Part shown: positions 24,459-35,212 of the stretch, in pieces
Numbering within the stretch: position 1 is the stretch's first letter
How the letters are laid out: every line of letters starts with the position of its first letter
NCBI GenBank assembly: GCA_947589325.1
Contig: CANQAM010000004.1
Coordinates: forward strand, 1-64,000
Direction: 5' to 3'
DNA length: 64,000 nt
Origin: an uncultured Bacteroidales bacterium
Lineage (GTDB): Bacteria > Bacteroidota > Bacteroidia > Bacteroidales > UBA11471
Made by a program: the position numbers and the translations under genes
The notes under the pieces: generated by a model
What the model was told of the DNA's origin: nothing
Databases searched by the model: none
The model's input: only the letters and a program-made list of their open reading frames with translations

Positions 24459-27038
24459 ATGAAAAAGATTACTTTTTTGGCCGCATCCATGCTTATGGCA
24501 TGCGGCAGTGTGTTTGCCCAAGACCCGGTACACGGTGTCGGAGGGTATTACAACTACACGGCTGCGCAATTGGAGTCCGAAAACTGCCTCACCATCGGCG
24601 GAAATGGAAAACAGTTTCCTGCAAAATGGCACCCCGAATACCGTTTTGAAGACGGCTATCTCCGCTTTACGCTCGGTGTACAGAACAAAACTCTCAATGA
24701 AGAGAAGGGAGGTTACCAGTTCCGTTCTTCGATAGGTCTCAAAGAAAAAGTTGCCGGACAGGGCGTAATGACCATTACGAAAGACTATCCCGTACTGGTA
24801 TTCAAGATGTCTGCCGTTTACAACAACGAGTGCAAATCAACTACATTCGGCAAAGGAAACTCCTATTATTTCGAGCCGGAAATCAGAATGTACGACGCCA
24901 GCGGCGCCAAAGTGAAAATACCCGTGAGCGGTTTCGATAATAATAGTCGTTATATGTTTTATTGGGGCAGTACAGTAAAAGATCAGTTCGGCCGCGACTC
25001 CCTACAGCTTAACCGAGGGAACAACGGTTACGATGCCCGTCGCGGCGCCAATACCGTACACTCGACGCCTAAAGATGTCGATACCATCTTTCGCCTCGTG
25101 CGCATTCCCGCCGAAGTGGAGGAGAAAGCCGACTTACTGATTGCCATCGACTTCTCGACGGTATGCGGTCAAGCCACAGAAGACGGCAGCGGCGTGCGTA
25201 TGCTCGATACGACCGACATCACGTTGTGTCCTTTCGACATATTTAACAGTATCGACGTGTTTGCCGACACCCTCTACTATGCAGACGATGATGCAACGCA
25301 TGAACATCCGCTCGTGAAGACCAAAGACATGATGCCCTACGCACTGGTCAAATGGGTAAAGACGTTCCGCTCGATGGGCGAATTCAGCTCCATGCTCAAC
25401 GACGAGAACAACTGGGGCGACGGTGCACCGGTCGATCCTCAAAAACCGATACTCAACGCCAAACTTTATGAGTGCAGCGAGTTCATCGACGCATACAAAT
25501 TCTCCGACAAACTGGCGCCTCTGCAAGCTGCCTACGAGGCCGCTCTCGCCGTATACAACAAACCCGAATCGACGGGCGACGACTACAAGGCACAGGTAGA
25601 AGCCCTGTCGAAAGCCGAAGAAGATTTCCTCGCTTCCATATCGTACACGGTAACCGAAAAAATGAATCGTATTTTCAACCTCGGCGGCATGGCGCTCGGC
25701 CTCGAATCGGAACCGACGACGACAGGCGGCTTTACGGGCTACCGAATCGTGGGCGTGGAAGAGACCAATGCGGTCGATTTCTATTTCAGCGAAGCCGGCA
25801 CAGCCAACGGACAGACGAACTACAACCTGAAACTTGCCAGCTCCACCCTCGTGCAGGCAGGTGACGGCACGCTGCTGATGGTCGATGTTTCGCAAGTCAA
25901 AACTGCCGCTGCGCTGACATTCTGCAACCGCGGACAGGAGGACAATCCCGGATTCGACATCAAGTGCGGCAAATACTACTACCAGCTGAACGAAGAGGGC
26001 GTACTCACCGCTATCGAAACGATACCTACCGTCGAAGGGTACGATGCCCTTAACGACTACCTGTTCTTCCTGACGGAAGCCGAACCGTACAATCCGGAAG
26101 ACCACAACGCCGAAACCCACCCGATGACATCGGGCGAAGGCAGCGGCTGGGAATTCAACGGTGAAGTAACCATGACCGTCGATCCCGCATTCCAAGCATC
26201 GTTCGACATGTTCGATTGGGACGCCGAAGCCAAAGCCGCAGCCACCCAACGCACCACGATACCTTTCGTCGAAGGGTGGAGAAGCAACGGCTTCCGTCTG
26301 GGCTCCGTCCTCGAAATCGACAATACCACAGCCTATACCGGCAGCAACGCATTGAGCTGTCTGCGCACGTATTATAAAGCCGAAGTGGACAACTTCCACG
26401 CCGATACGATAAATACGAGCATGGAAACGACCGACTATGCAAGCGCCCTGATCACCCTCATGCGCGAACACGGCAAATATACGTCGGCCAGCAACCGCGT
26501 TCCGCAGCCGAACCAGCTGTGCGACTCGACCTGCGCCATCAACCTCAACTCGGGCATCAACCGCTACTTCGCCATGAAATGGAAATCGAACAGTGAAGAT
26601 GTTAAGTTGAACGGCTTTGTATTCTTCGTACTCAAAGGCATCGAAGAGCCTACCTGCAACATGGACAACCTGCTCGACCAACGCGGCGACGTGTATATCT
26701 GGGACTTGCTGGAATGCGGCATTCCGTACGGCGACCGCAAAGCCTGCGCCCAATATCTGACGTGGACAGGCATCAAGAGCGAAGAAGATGTGGTATATGT
26801 AGACTGGATACGCTTCTACGACAGCCTCGACGCCATACCCGAAGAAACCATGACCTTCGGTAAGGAAGACAGCGGCGAAGAAGATGCCATCACCGCTCCG
26901 ACTGTCGAAAAAGAAATCGAAAGCACGGTCATCTACTCGATAAGCGGCGCCGTAGAACCCGCCCTCGTACCGGGTGTGAACTTCGTGAAGACGATTTACA
27001 AAGACGGCACCTCCAAAGTGGAGAAAGTAATCGAATAA
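24459..27038 (+). CDS. Large secreted DUF4979-like protein, probable glycan binding
   Basis: 859 residues from ATG 24459 (signal peptide MKKITFLAASMLMACGSVFA); the TTG two codons upstream is not needed. I recognise no catalytic motif. Beta-rich modules repeat a pattern also seen in the lyase encoded upstream: DYPVLVFKMS, WVKTFRSMGEFSS, GDVYIWDLLECG and VVYVDWIRFYDSLDAIP, consistent with DUF4979-type modules. A helical segment lies at about 340-400. The end (VIYSISG, LVPGVNFVKTIYKDGTS) resembles a T9SS-like sorting tail. It is probably a surface glycan-binding partner of the lyase, encoded 51 bp downstream of it. Confidence 0.6.
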   Translation: MKKITFLAASMLMACGSVFAQDPVHGVGGYYNYTAAQLESENCLTIGGNGKQFPAKWHPEYRFEDGYLRFTLGVQNKTLNEEKGGYQFRSSIGLKEKVAGQGVMTITKDYPVLVFKMSAVYNNECKSTTFGKGNSYYFEPEIRMYDASGAKVKIPVSGFDNNSRYMFYWGSTVKDQFGRDSLQLNRGNNGYDARRGANTVHSTPKDVDTIFRLVRIPAEVEEKADLLIAIDFSTVCGQATEDGSGVRMLDTTDITLCPFDIFNSIDVFADTLYYADDDATHEHPLVKTKDMMPYALVKWVKTFRSMGEFSSMLNDENNWGDGAPVDPQKPILNAKLYECSEFIDAYKFSDKLAPLQAAYEAALAVYNKPESTGDDYKAQVEALSKAEEDFLASISYTVTEKMNRIFNLGGMALGLESEPTTTGGFTGYRIVGVEETNAVDFYFSEAGTANGQTNYNLKLASSTLVQAGDGTLLMVDVSQVKTAAALTFCNRGQEDNPGFDIKCGKYYYQLNEEGVLTAIETIPTVEGYDALNDYLFFLTEAEPYNPEDHNAETHPMTSGEGSGWEFNGEVTMTVDPAFQASFDMFDWDAEAKAAATQRTTIPFVEGWRSNGFRLGSVLEIDNTTAYTGSNALSCLRTYYKAEVDNFHADTINTSMETTDYASALITLMREHGKYTSASNRVPQPNQLCDSTCAINLNSGINRYFAMKWKSNSEDVKLNGFVFFVLKGIEEPTCNMDNLLDQRGDVYIWDLLECGIPYGDRKACAQYLTWTGIKSEEDVVYVDWIRFYDSLDAIPEETMTFGKEDSGEEDAITAPTVEKEIESTVIYSISGAVEPALVPGVNFVKTIYKDGTSKVEKVIE

Positions 27039-27065
27039 ACCCTCCGCTGACTCTCTGATACAGAT

Positions 27066-27114
27066 GAAAGGGGCTCGGAATAAACCCTCGAAAGTTCGTT
27101 TCCGAACCCCTTTC
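27066..27114 (+). promoter_or_regulatory. Intercistronic stem-loop
   Basis: Arms 27066-27079 (GAAAGGGGCTCGGA) and 27101-27114 (TCCGAACCCCTTTC) pair with one mismatch. They lie in the 127-bp gap between the DUF4979-like gene and the first FAS1 gene. The tail has only four Ts after a short GC stretch, so it is more likely an mRNA-processing or attenuation element than a complete terminator. Confidence 0.5.
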
Positions 27115-27165
27115 GTCGCTTTTGCAAAACCCACAAAAAAAGCAACCATACCAAGCAATCATACC

Positions 27166-29220
27166 ATGAAGAATCTGCTAAGAACATTGGGCGCAGGCTT
27201 GCTGCTGCTGACAGGGAGTTCCCTGCCGGGCTGCATAGACTCCGACGACATAGGCGACAACTACCGGACGTTTGAAGGAGAAATGGCAGCCTCATTCATA
27301 TCGGGACAGGAAAACCTGTCGGAGTTTGAAAAAGCCATGAAGCAAACCGGCGTCTATGCGCTGCTTGAATCTTATGGGAAATACACCTGCTTCGTACCGA
27401 CGAACGAGGCGATGTACCGGTGGTACGAACAGCGCGGAAAGCGTTTGGAAGAAATGGATTCGACCGACGTGCGCGAAATGGTCTATTACCACTTTATCGA
27501 CGGCGAAGCCAACGGCGTGGGCGCCTACCTGACGGAATCGTTTCCGGAAGGCTCGTTTCCCGCCCAGAACATGGTGGGCCGCTACCTGACGGCGACCGTA
27601 CGCACCGGCGCCGGCAACTGGAGCATCAAAAACGGCGACGAATACGCCGACCTCATCAACCCCAACAACGAAACACTGAACGGAGTCGTGCATGTAGTCG
27701 ATGCCGTACTCGAAGGCAACAACGACCTGCTGCCCGACTTCATCGCGTCCAAAAAGAAATATTCCATCTTCGGCGAAGCGCTCGCGGCCACAGGCTGGCG
27801 CGACTCGATGCTCGTCATCGACGACCCCACCTACGAAGTGCCGTCAGGCGACATACCCGGAGTGGGCACCCCCGACCAGTCGAGCACCAACTATGCGGCT
27901 TGGCCGTCGGGCAAAAAATATCTGTATACCATCTTTGCCGAATCCGACTCCATCATGGCGCTGCGCGAAGGCATCACCTCGCTCGACGACCTGCGCGAAT
28001 ACGCCAAACGGATATACCCCGAAGGAGCCGACATCGAAGATGAAACCCAAACCGAAAACAGCCTCCATAAATTTATAGGATACCATATACTCGACGTGCA
28101 GCGGTCGAAAACCAAACTCGTCATCAACAAGAATTTCGTATCGACGTGGGACTGGTTCACGTGGTACGACTACATCTGCGACGAAACATACCGCGTAAAC
28201 CAGTACTTCGTGCCGATGCAGCCCAATACGCTGCTGGTCGCCGACAACCTGAACACGGTGGACAAAGACGAACGTTCGGAACATACGATTCCGGTGCTCA
28301 ACTGCCCGTTCTCGCCCTACGACCCGGCATACAGCAACCTCGCCATGCTCGACGAGGCAGACGGCATGCCGATAATCCGCGTGCTCGACGATGAAAGCGA
28401 CCAATACTGCCAGAACGGCGTGCTGCACGGCATCAACAACATGCTCGTGTACGACGAGAAAACCAAAGCCGAAGTGTTCCACTCGCGCATACGCATGGAC
28501 TTCCGCGCCTTTATGAGCGAAGGCGTGAACAACGGCTACTTCTACGACGGCGACAAGGGGTACAACTGGTTCAACACGGGAGCCCCCGACGGATATTTCA
28601 AAAACATCAAATTCTCATCGAACAGCAACACCTACATGAAGTACGAGGGCAAAACGCCCCACGACTATCTGATGGACGACCATATAACGCTGACGGGCAA
28701 CTTCGACTTCACCATAAAGGTGGGCCCGCTGCCCAAAGGAAGCTACGAAGTGCGTTTAGGCTACTGCGTGAACACGGGCGGCGGCGCCGTGGTGCAGGTA
28801 TATCTCGACGGGGTGCCGTGCGGCATACCTATCGACTCGCGCATATCGGCATACAACGGCGACACGGGGTGGATTCAGGACTGGCTCGCCATACAGGAAT
28901 CGGGCAGCACCCACTTCGCCGGCATGGGCGAAAGCGAAGAAGACCCCTACGGCCTCGAAAACGACAAAAACCTGCGCAACCACAACTATATGAAAGCCCC
29001 CAACAGCTTCGTAGGCCTCAACTACCACTCCTTAGGCTACGGCGACAACCTTACCGCCCGCAACGTGGATACGCGCCTGCGCCGCATACTCGGCATATTC
29101 AACTGGACGGAGGACGGGCAGCACGACCTGCGCATCGTGGCCATGCGCGCCGGCGCTTACGAACTCGACTACATCGAATTCATACCGACCGACCTGATAG
29201 AAGATGAAGACCAACATTAA
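27166..29220 (+). CDS. Fasciclin (FAS1) domain surface lipoprotein
   Basis: 684 residues from ATG 27166 (MKNLLRTLGAGLLLLTG, lipobox SLPGC, Cys23); an open frame from 27064 adds a non-signal extension that overlaps the stem-loop and is rejected. The first FAS1 domain (about 30-180) is clear: EFEKAMKQTGVYALLESYGKYTCFVPTNEAM, EMVYYHFIDGEA, LNGVVHVVDAVLEGN. A second, more divergent FAS1 follows (SIFGEALAATGWRDSML, FIGYHILD). The C-terminal 200 or so residues are a beta-sandwich (FDFTIKVGPLPKGSYEVRLGY, AYELDYIEFIPTD), possibly carbohydrate binding. It probably captures glycan at the surface beside the SusC/SusD pairs. Confidence 0.8.
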   Translation: MKNLLRTLGAGLLLLTGSSLPGCIDSDDIGDNYRTFEGEMAASFISGQENLSEFEKAMKQTGVYALLESYGKYTCFVPTNEAMYRWYEQRGKRLEEMDSTDVREMVYYHFIDGEANGVGAYLTESFPEGSFPAQNMVGRYLTATVRTGAGNWSIKNGDEYADLINPNNETLNGVVHVVDAVLEGNNDLLPDFIASKKKYSIFGEALAATGWRDSMLVIDDPTYEVPSGDIPGVGTPDQSSTNYAAWPSGKKYLYTIFAESDSIMALREGITSLDDLREYAKRIYPEGADIEDETQTENSLHKFIGYHILDVQRSKTKLVINKNFVSTWDWFTWYDYICDETYRVNQYFVPMQPNTLLVADNLNTVDKDERSEHTIPVLNCPFSPYDPAYSNLAMLDEADGMPIIRVLDDESDQYCQNGVLHGINNMLVYDEKTKAEVFHSRIRMDFRAFMSEGVNNGYFYDGDKGYNWFNTGAPDGYFKNIKFSSNSNTYMKYEGKTPHDYLMDDHITLTGNFDFTIKVGPLPKGSYEVRLGYCVNTGGGAVVQVYLDGVPCGIPIDSRISAYNGDTGWIQDWLAIQESGSTHFAGMGESEEDPYGLENDKNLRNHNYMKAPNSFVGLNYHSLGYGDNLTARNVDTRLRRILGIFNWTEDGQHDLRIVAMRAGAYELDYIEFIPTDLIEDEDQH

Positions 29221-29248
29221 ATCACCGACTTTGTAAAAATAACGTGCC

Positions 29249-31873
29249 ATGAAACTGCATACCTGTCTGCATGTGTCGCTGCTCGCCGGCATACTCGCCC
29301 TCAGCGCCTGTACCGACAAATTCGACGAAATTGAAAACAACCAGCCCGACTGGCTGGGCGAAAACATATACGACTACCTGAAAGAACGCGGCGACTGCAA
29401 CTACTACACCCGCCTGATAGACGACTGCGGCATGCACGAAATCATGCAGCGCACGGGGTCGAACACGCTGTTCTTCACGCGCGACGACGCTTTCGACGCC
29501 TACTTCGAATCGAACCGGCAGAAAGGCCTACGGCCGACCTGCTACGAAGAAATGTCGCCGACAATGAAACAAATGTTCATCAGCCTCGGCCGCATAAGCA
29601 ACGCCCAACTGATAGAACGGCTGTGCCACGGCGACATAAGCGGAACGGTGCTGCGCCGCTCGACTTACTTCAATCCGACCGACAGCATACCGGCCATCCT
29701 CAAAAGCGACCTGCTGCGCACCTTCGAAGGAAATCCCTACTTCGCAGCGATAGAAAGCGATACGGTGTACCTGCTGCAAGATGCCACCACGACGACCCTG
29801 ACCCAGTTTTTCCCCGACGTGATGCAGGAACTCGGAATCACGGAAGAAGACATAGACTTCATTTCGAACGGCGAAACCTCGATGCAGAACGCTTCGCTGT
29901 ACAGCAACAAAATCGTGCAACAGGACATCACCTGCAAAAACGGCTACCTGCATGAACTCGAAAACCTGATACTCCCGCCGGAAACCATGGCGGGCTATAT
30001 CAACGAAAACGAAAACCTGAGCGTGTTCCGCAAACTGATGAACCGCTTTGCCATACCGCTCGTGTACCGAGACGCAACGGCAACGACTCCGGCGGTGTAC
30101 ACGCTCCGCTACTTCAACGAACACGCCGAAAACAAAGCGAACAAAACCCAAAACCTGTACGGCGCCTTGCTCGTCGATGACAAAAACAACGACAAAAGCA
30201 ACGCCTGCCTCTACTTCGACCCCGCGTGGAACGCCTATCAAAGCGGCATGCGCAACGCCAATTCTTCCGAACCGCCGTACCAAGGCGACATGGGCGTGAT
30301 GTTCGTGCCCACCGACAAAGCCATCGCCGAATATTTCAGCCCAACGGGCGACGGCGCCGACCTGTACAAAAATTTCGGGTCGTGGGACAATGTGCCCGAC
30401 AACATCGTGGCCGACTTCGTGAAAAACCATCAAAAATACTCTTTCCTAAGCTCGCTTCCCCACGATTTCGACATCATGAAAGACGAATCGGGCTACGAAA
30501 TGAACATCAGCCAAGAGAATATCATCGACAAATATGTGGCGCGCAACGGCATGGTGTACGTGGTGGACAAAGTACTCCCCCCGCTCGACTACCGCTCGGT
30601 CATGGGCCCCGCCAAAATAGACCAAGGCAACCGCATCTTCAACATCGCCATGAACGACAGCCACACGCAATTCATGTACTACCTGCGGTCGCTGCTGAGC
30701 TGCTACCAGTTCTTCATCACCCCCGACGCCTACATGACTCACTATACCGACCCCGTATCTATGGGTAAAAGCGCCGACCAACAAGCCTACTGGAAATTCT
30801 ACATGTCGCCGGCCAACGAAATATACGCCACCGTGTACAGCCTGCAAACCGGCGACTCGATAGGCGAAGTAACCGATACCAAAATCATCAACAACCGCAT
30901 GAACGACATCATGCGCAACCATACCCTCGTGGTGGAAAGCAACGAATCGTTCGACGCCGCAGTGGCAGGCGGACAGGAATATTTCGTAACCATGGGCTAT
31001 ATGCCGCTGCATATCACCCCGACCGGCACGGCAATCAGCACGGCCGGCGCCGGCAACAGCTCGCCCGTAACGACCCTCGACGCATCGGAAAAAAGCAACG
31101 GCAAATCCTACATCATCGACGGCGTTCTGCAAAGCACCTGTACATCGACCTATCAAAATCTGAACCAAAGCAGCAACAACGACGTCATCAACGCCGAAAG
31201 CCCGTTCTACGAATTTCTGCGCCTGTGCAACGCTTGCAACATATTCAGCAACGCAGCCACCTCGTCGGTCATACCGCTGGCGCCCTACATCACGTTCCTG
31301 CAACAATACGACTACACCCTGTACATACCGGAAAACACCCTGCTGCAAGACGCCATGTCGAAACATTACATTCCGACACCGGAAGAGCTGCAAGAGCTTT
31401 ACGAACTGTCGGCCGACGGACAGGAAACCCATATCGACTCGCTCTATCAAATCGCCGTCAATAAACTGCGCCGGTTCATACGCTACCACATACAGGATAA
31501 CAGCGTATTCATCAAAGGCAAGAAAGAAACCGACACCGAATATCTGACGGAAACCATAGACAATACGACCAAACTCTTCTACCCCGTACACGTAACCAAT
31601 ACCGGCAACTCCATCACCGTGAGAGACTACATGGGCGAAGAAGCCCATGTAACCGACCGCGAAGGGCTCTACAACCTGATAGGCCGGGATATCCGCGTGA
31701 ACAACACAGGCAACTCTCAAAGCCCCGAGATGTCGAAAGCGACAACCATAGAGAGTTACAGCTGCACGGTAGTCCACCAAATCGACAAAATATTGTGGTA
31801 CGAACCGGCATCGTCGCAATGGCACACCGACCTCTACGACGACTTGGAGGAATACCAGAAATCCGAATTCTAA
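29249..31873 (+). CDS. Multi-FAS1 surface lipoprotein
   Basis: 874 residues with lipobox ALSAC (Cys21), starting TDKFDEIENNQPDWLGENIYDYL. Four FAS1-like repeats can be traced: TRLIDDCGMHEIMQRTGSNTLFFTRDDAF; VFRKLMNRFAIPLVY...VMFVPTDKAIAEYF...NGMVYVVDKVLPP; MYYLRSLLSCYQFFITPDAYM...SYIIDGVLQ; and YEFLRLCNACNIF...YTLYIPENTLL, ending VVHQIDKILWY. It is larger than its neighbour and probably a modular glycan-binding or adhesive protein. It lies 28 bp after the first FAS1 gene and 45 bp before SusC, so it belongs to the SusC/SusD set. Confidence 0.8.
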   Translation: MKLHTCLHVSLLAGILALSACTDKFDEIENNQPDWLGENIYDYLKERGDCNYYTRLIDDCGMHEIMQRTGSNTLFFTRDDAFDAYFESNRQKGLRPTCYEEMSPTMKQMFISLGRISNAQLIERLCHGDISGTVLRRSTYFNPTDSIPAILKSDLLRTFEGNPYFAAIESDTVYLLQDATTTTLTQFFPDVMQELGITEEDIDFISNGETSMQNASLYSNKIVQQDITCKNGYLHELENLILPPETMAGYINENENLSVFRKLMNRFAIPLVYRDATATTPAVYTLRYFNEHAENKANKTQNLYGALLVDDKNNDKSNACLYFDPAWNAYQSGMRNANSSEPPYQGDMGVMFVPTDKAIAEYFSPTGDGADLYKNFGSWDNVPDNIVADFVKNHQKYSFLSSLPHDFDIMKDESGYEMNISQENIIDKYVARNGMVYVVDKVLPPLDYRSVMGPAKIDQGNRIFNIAMNDSHTQFMYYLRSLLSCYQFFITPDAYMTHYTDPVSMGKSADQQAYWKFYMSPANEIYATVYSLQTGDSIGEVTDTKIINNRMNDIMRNHTLVVESNESFDAAVAGGQEYFVTMGYMPLHITPTGTAISTAGAGNSSPVTTLDASEKSNGKSYIIDGVLQSTCTSTYQNLNQSSNNDVINAESPFYEFLRLCNACNIFSNAATSSVIPLAPYITFLQQYDYTLYIPENTLLQDAMSKHYIPTPEELQELYELSADGQETHIDSLYQIAVNKLRRFIRYHIQDNSVFIKGKKETDTEYLTETIDNTTKLFYPVHVTNTGNSITVRDYMGEEAHVTDREGLYNLIGRDIRVNNTGNSQSPEMSKATTIESYSCTVVHQIDKILWYEPASSQWHTDLYDDLEEYQKSEF

Positions 31874-31918
31874 TATCAATGAACATACATAATCCAGAAT
31901 CGTAATTCCCGCTTAAAC

Positions 31919-34900
31919 ATGAAAAAAATATTAAGTTTATCCCTATTGCTGCTGATGTCGCTACAATCGTACGCGCAGACAATGGTAACCGGTCATGTTT
32001 CCGACGAATATGGAGGTATCATAGGTTGTACCGTAGTGGAAATAGACAACGGCAATCGCGTCATAAGCGGTACGACCACCAACAGCGAAGGCGACTTCGC
32101 CCTAAGCATAAAAGACGTAAAAAACAAATTGCGCTTTTCTTTTATGGGGTATTCCACCCAAACCGTAAACATCGGGACGACCCGCAAATTCAACATACGC
32201 ATGGAGGAGTCGGCCGTGGCGCTGAAAGAGACCGTCATCACCGCCGACAAAGGGTCGGTGGACGGCGGCTTCAACATCGACCGGCGCGAGCTGTCGATGG
32301 CTATCAGCTCTTTTAACATGGAAGAAATGGAAGGCATCTCGGTGCCGTCGGCCGACGAAGCGCTGCAAGGGCGTATCGCCGGACTCGACATCGTGGGAAG
32401 CGGCACCCCCGGGCAAGGCGGACAAATGCGTATCCGCGGCACATCGACCATACTCGGAAACGCCGAGCCGCTCATCGTCGTCAATGACATTCCGTTTGAA
32501 AGCACGGAGACAAGCAACTTCAATTTCGACGCTGCTACCGATGAACAATACGCCGACCTGCTCAACGTCAATGTGGAAGACATACTCGACATTTCGGTGA
32601 TGAAAGACGCCGCCTCAACTGCCCTGTGGGGCTCGAAAGGCGCCAACGGCGTCATCATGATAAAAACGAAACGAGGTGCCGCCGGACGCACCCGCATCAC
32701 CTATTCGTACAAACTTACCGGCGCCACTCAACCGAGCGGCTATAAACTGCTGAACGGCGACGACTTCTCGATGATGATGAAGCAAAGCTATTTCAACATG
32801 AACCAACTCACCGGCAACAGCAGCCACAGCCAGTACGATTTCAAAGAATTCCAATACGACAACACGTGGTCGGAATACGAAATGTACAACAACAATACCG
32901 ATTGGGTAGACGCCGTTACCCAAAGGGGTTGGACACACGACCACTACCTCACCGTACAAGGCGGCGGCGAACGCGCAACATTCTACATATCAGGTGGATA
33001 TTATACGCGCGAAGGTACGCAGATAGGCCAGCGCTACAACCGTTACAGCACCCGTGCCCAACTCGACTACTACGTGAGCGACCGCATGCTGGTACGGTCG
33101 GAATTTCAATTCACCTATGGAGACAACGACCAAAACTACGAATCACTGCTCAACATCGCCTACAAAAAAATGCCGAACCTGAGCATCTACCGACAAAACG
33201 AAGACGGCTCGAACACCGACGAATATTATAACATACTGAGCAACTCGTCGATGAGCAACAGCCAGAAAAATCTGAAAAACCCTGTCGCCGTCGGAAGGCT
33301 TGCCCGAAACAATACCAAAAGCTACCGCGTATTGCCTACCATACGTCTCCAATACGACTTTTTCGACCCCGAAAAAATATTCCTGCGCTACAACGGCTAC
33401 GTATCGCTCGATATGAATACCGCCCGCCAAGAAACATTCCTCCCCAGCGACTGCACCAACCAAAACTGGGACAACGGCTCGGTAAACACCGCAAGCGACA
33501 AAAATACACAAACCCTCAAAATCATTACCGAAAACAAACTGACGTGGCAAAGCCGCTTCGCCAACAAAGCCCATGACCTGCAAGCTCTGGTGCAATGGAA
33601 TACCGAAAGCAGCACGGGAACGAACCAGTATATCAGTTCATACGGCCACCCGGGCACGGTGCTCTCGGACGCTACATCGACAGCCACCATATCGAATCTG
33701 AACAACTCAAACACGGCCTCGCGCAGCATATCGTTCGTGGGTCGTATTCACTACGGACTTTACGGAAGATACATATTCGACGCCAATATCCGCATGGACG
33801 GGAGCACCAAATTCGGCGACGACAACCGCTACGGGTGGTTTCCGGGCGTAGCAGGGAAATGGATTATCAGCGATGAAAATTTCTTTGAAAGAATACGCTA
33901 CATCTTTCCGACATTGGCTATCCGCGCCAGTTGGGGTATCGCAGGCCGCCAACCGTCATCGAACTATCTCTACTTCAACCGTCTCGCCACCGACACCTAC
34001 GGCTATATGGGCACAACAGCCGTATATCCCGAAAACATACGGCTCACCGGTCTGCGCTGGGAACGTGTAACCTCGACCAACATAGGTGCGGACTTGGAGG
34101 TGTGGAACAACCTCTTATCGGTAACATTCGATATGTATCACAAACGCACGACCGACATGCTCTTCCCGAATTTCTCCATATCCCCCACTTCGGGATTCGC
34201 CATACTCGAATACAAAAATGTCGGGACGATGGACAACGACGGCTGGGAACTGTCGCTGTCGCTCAATAAATTTATCAAGGCCGGAAAATTCGACGCATCA
34301 TTCAACATCAATTTCGCCAGCAACAAAAACACCATCAAAGCCATGGATCCCGTCGTACTGGCACAGTACAACAACGAATCGGTATTCACCAACACATCGG
34401 GATATCCCACCCGCTTACAGGTAAACAACTCGATAGGCTCTATTTACGGATTCCGCTACAAAGGGGTGTATAATTACAGCTACGACAATTATGCCCGCGC
34501 CGAATCGGAAGGGAAAACCGCTCCCGTTGCCCGCAACGCCAACGGTGAGGTGATGACCGATTACAAAGGAAATCCCAAAGTAATGTATTATTACTACAAC
34601 TCAACGGCATATCAATTTCAAGGCGGCGATGCCATCTACGAAGATATAAACCACGACGGCAGCATAGACCAATACGACGTGGTATATCTGGGCAACTGCA
34701 ACCCGAAACTCACAGGCGGCTTCGGTCTGAATCTGCGCTATGACAACTTCTCGGCAAGTTTGTTTTTCAACTATCGTTACGGCAACAAAATCATAAACGA
34801 AGCCCGCCGCTCGCTCGAAAACATGTACGAAGGGTACAACCAGTCCACGACCGTCAATTGGCGCTGGCGCAAGGAAGGCGACAATACCGTAGTGCCCCGC

Positions 34901-35191
34901 GCCGTATATCAGGAGGGCTACAACTCCCTGCCGAGCGACCGATATGTCGAAGACGGCAGTTTTCTGCGGCTGAAATATATCACGCTGCGCTATTCTTTCC
35001 CCAAGAAATGGATAAAAAAAGCGAAACTGAATACAGCCAGCATTTACCTGACGGTAAACAACCTGTTCTGTATATCGAAATACTCCGGAGTCGATCCCGA
35101 AATATCCATCGGCACATTCGGAATGGTAACCGACCGGTCGTCCACTCCCCGTTCAAAAGATTGGATGCTGGGTCTTTCTATCGGGTTCTAA
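31919..35191 (+). CDS. SusC-type TonB-dependent transporter (PUL pair 1)
   Basis: 1090 residues: signal peptide (MKKILSLSLLLLMSLQSYAQ), carboxypeptidase-D-like domain (VTGHVSDEYGGIIGCTVVEI), plug (ALQGRIAGLDIVGSGTPGQG, MRIRGTSTIL, PLIVVNDIPF, MKDAASTALWGSKGANGVIM) and a barrel ending SKDWMLGLSIGF. It imports oligosaccharides released at the surface. SusD is encoded 21 bp downstream. No STN domain is present, so signalling to an anti-sigma factor is not expected. Confidence 0.92.
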   Translation: MKKILSLSLLLLMSLQSYAQTMVTGHVSDEYGGIIGCTVVEIDNGNRVISGTTTNSEGDFALSIKDVKNKLRFSFMGYSTQTVNIGTTRKFNIRMEESAVALKETVITADKGSVDGGFNIDRRELSMAISSFNMEEMEGISVPSADEALQGRIAGLDIVGSGTPGQGGQMRIRGTSTILGNAEPLIVVNDIPFESTETSNFNFDAATDEQYADLLNVNVEDILDISVMKDAASTALWGSKGANGVIMIKTKRGAAGRTRITYSYKLTGATQPSGYKLLNGDDFSMMMKQSYFNMNQLTGNSSHSQYDFKEFQYDNTWSEYEMYNNNTDWVDAVTQRGWTHDHYLTVQGGGERATFYISGGYYTREGTQIGQRYNRYSTRAQLDYYVSDRMLVRSEFQFTYGDNDQNYESLLNIAYKKMPNLSIYRQNEDGSNTDEYYNILSNSSMSNSQKNLKNPVAVGRLARNNTKSYRVLPTIRLQYDFFDPEKIFLRYNGYVSLDMNTARQETFLPSDCTNQNWDNGSVNTASDKNTQTLKIITENKLTWQSRFANKAHDLQALVQWNTESSTGTNQYISSYGHPGTVLSDATSTATISNLNNSNTASRSISFVGRIHYGLYGRYIFDANIRMDGSTKFGDDNRYGWFPGVAGKWIISDENFFERIRYIFPTLAIRASWGIAGRQPSSNYLYFNRLATDTYGYMGTTAVYPENIRLTGLRWERVTSTNIGADLEVWNNLLSVTFDMYHKRTTDMLFPNFSISPTSGFAILEYKNVGTMDNDGWELSLSLNKFIKAGKFDASFNINFASNKNTIKAMDPVVLAQYNNESVFTNTSGYPTRLQVNNSIGSIYGFRYKGVYNYSYDNYARAESEGKTAPVARNANGEVMTDYKGNPKVMYYYYNSTAYQFQGGDAIYEDINHDGSIDQYDVVYLGNCNPKLTGGFGLNLRYDNFSASLFFNYRYGNKIINEARRSLENMYEGYNQSTTVNWRWRKEGDNTVVPRAVYQEGYNSLPSDRYVEDGSFLRLKYITLRYSFPKKWIKKAKLNTASIYLTVNNLFCISKYSGVDPEISIGTFGMVTDRSSTPRSKDWMLGLSIGF

Positions 35192-35212
35192 CTTTATAAT
35201 GAAAGGAAAACA

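Noticed and set aside
25134..27158. A 674-residue minus-strand open frame
   Set aside because: Antisense shadow of the DUF4979-like gene; Phe/Val/Arg-biased with no domain.
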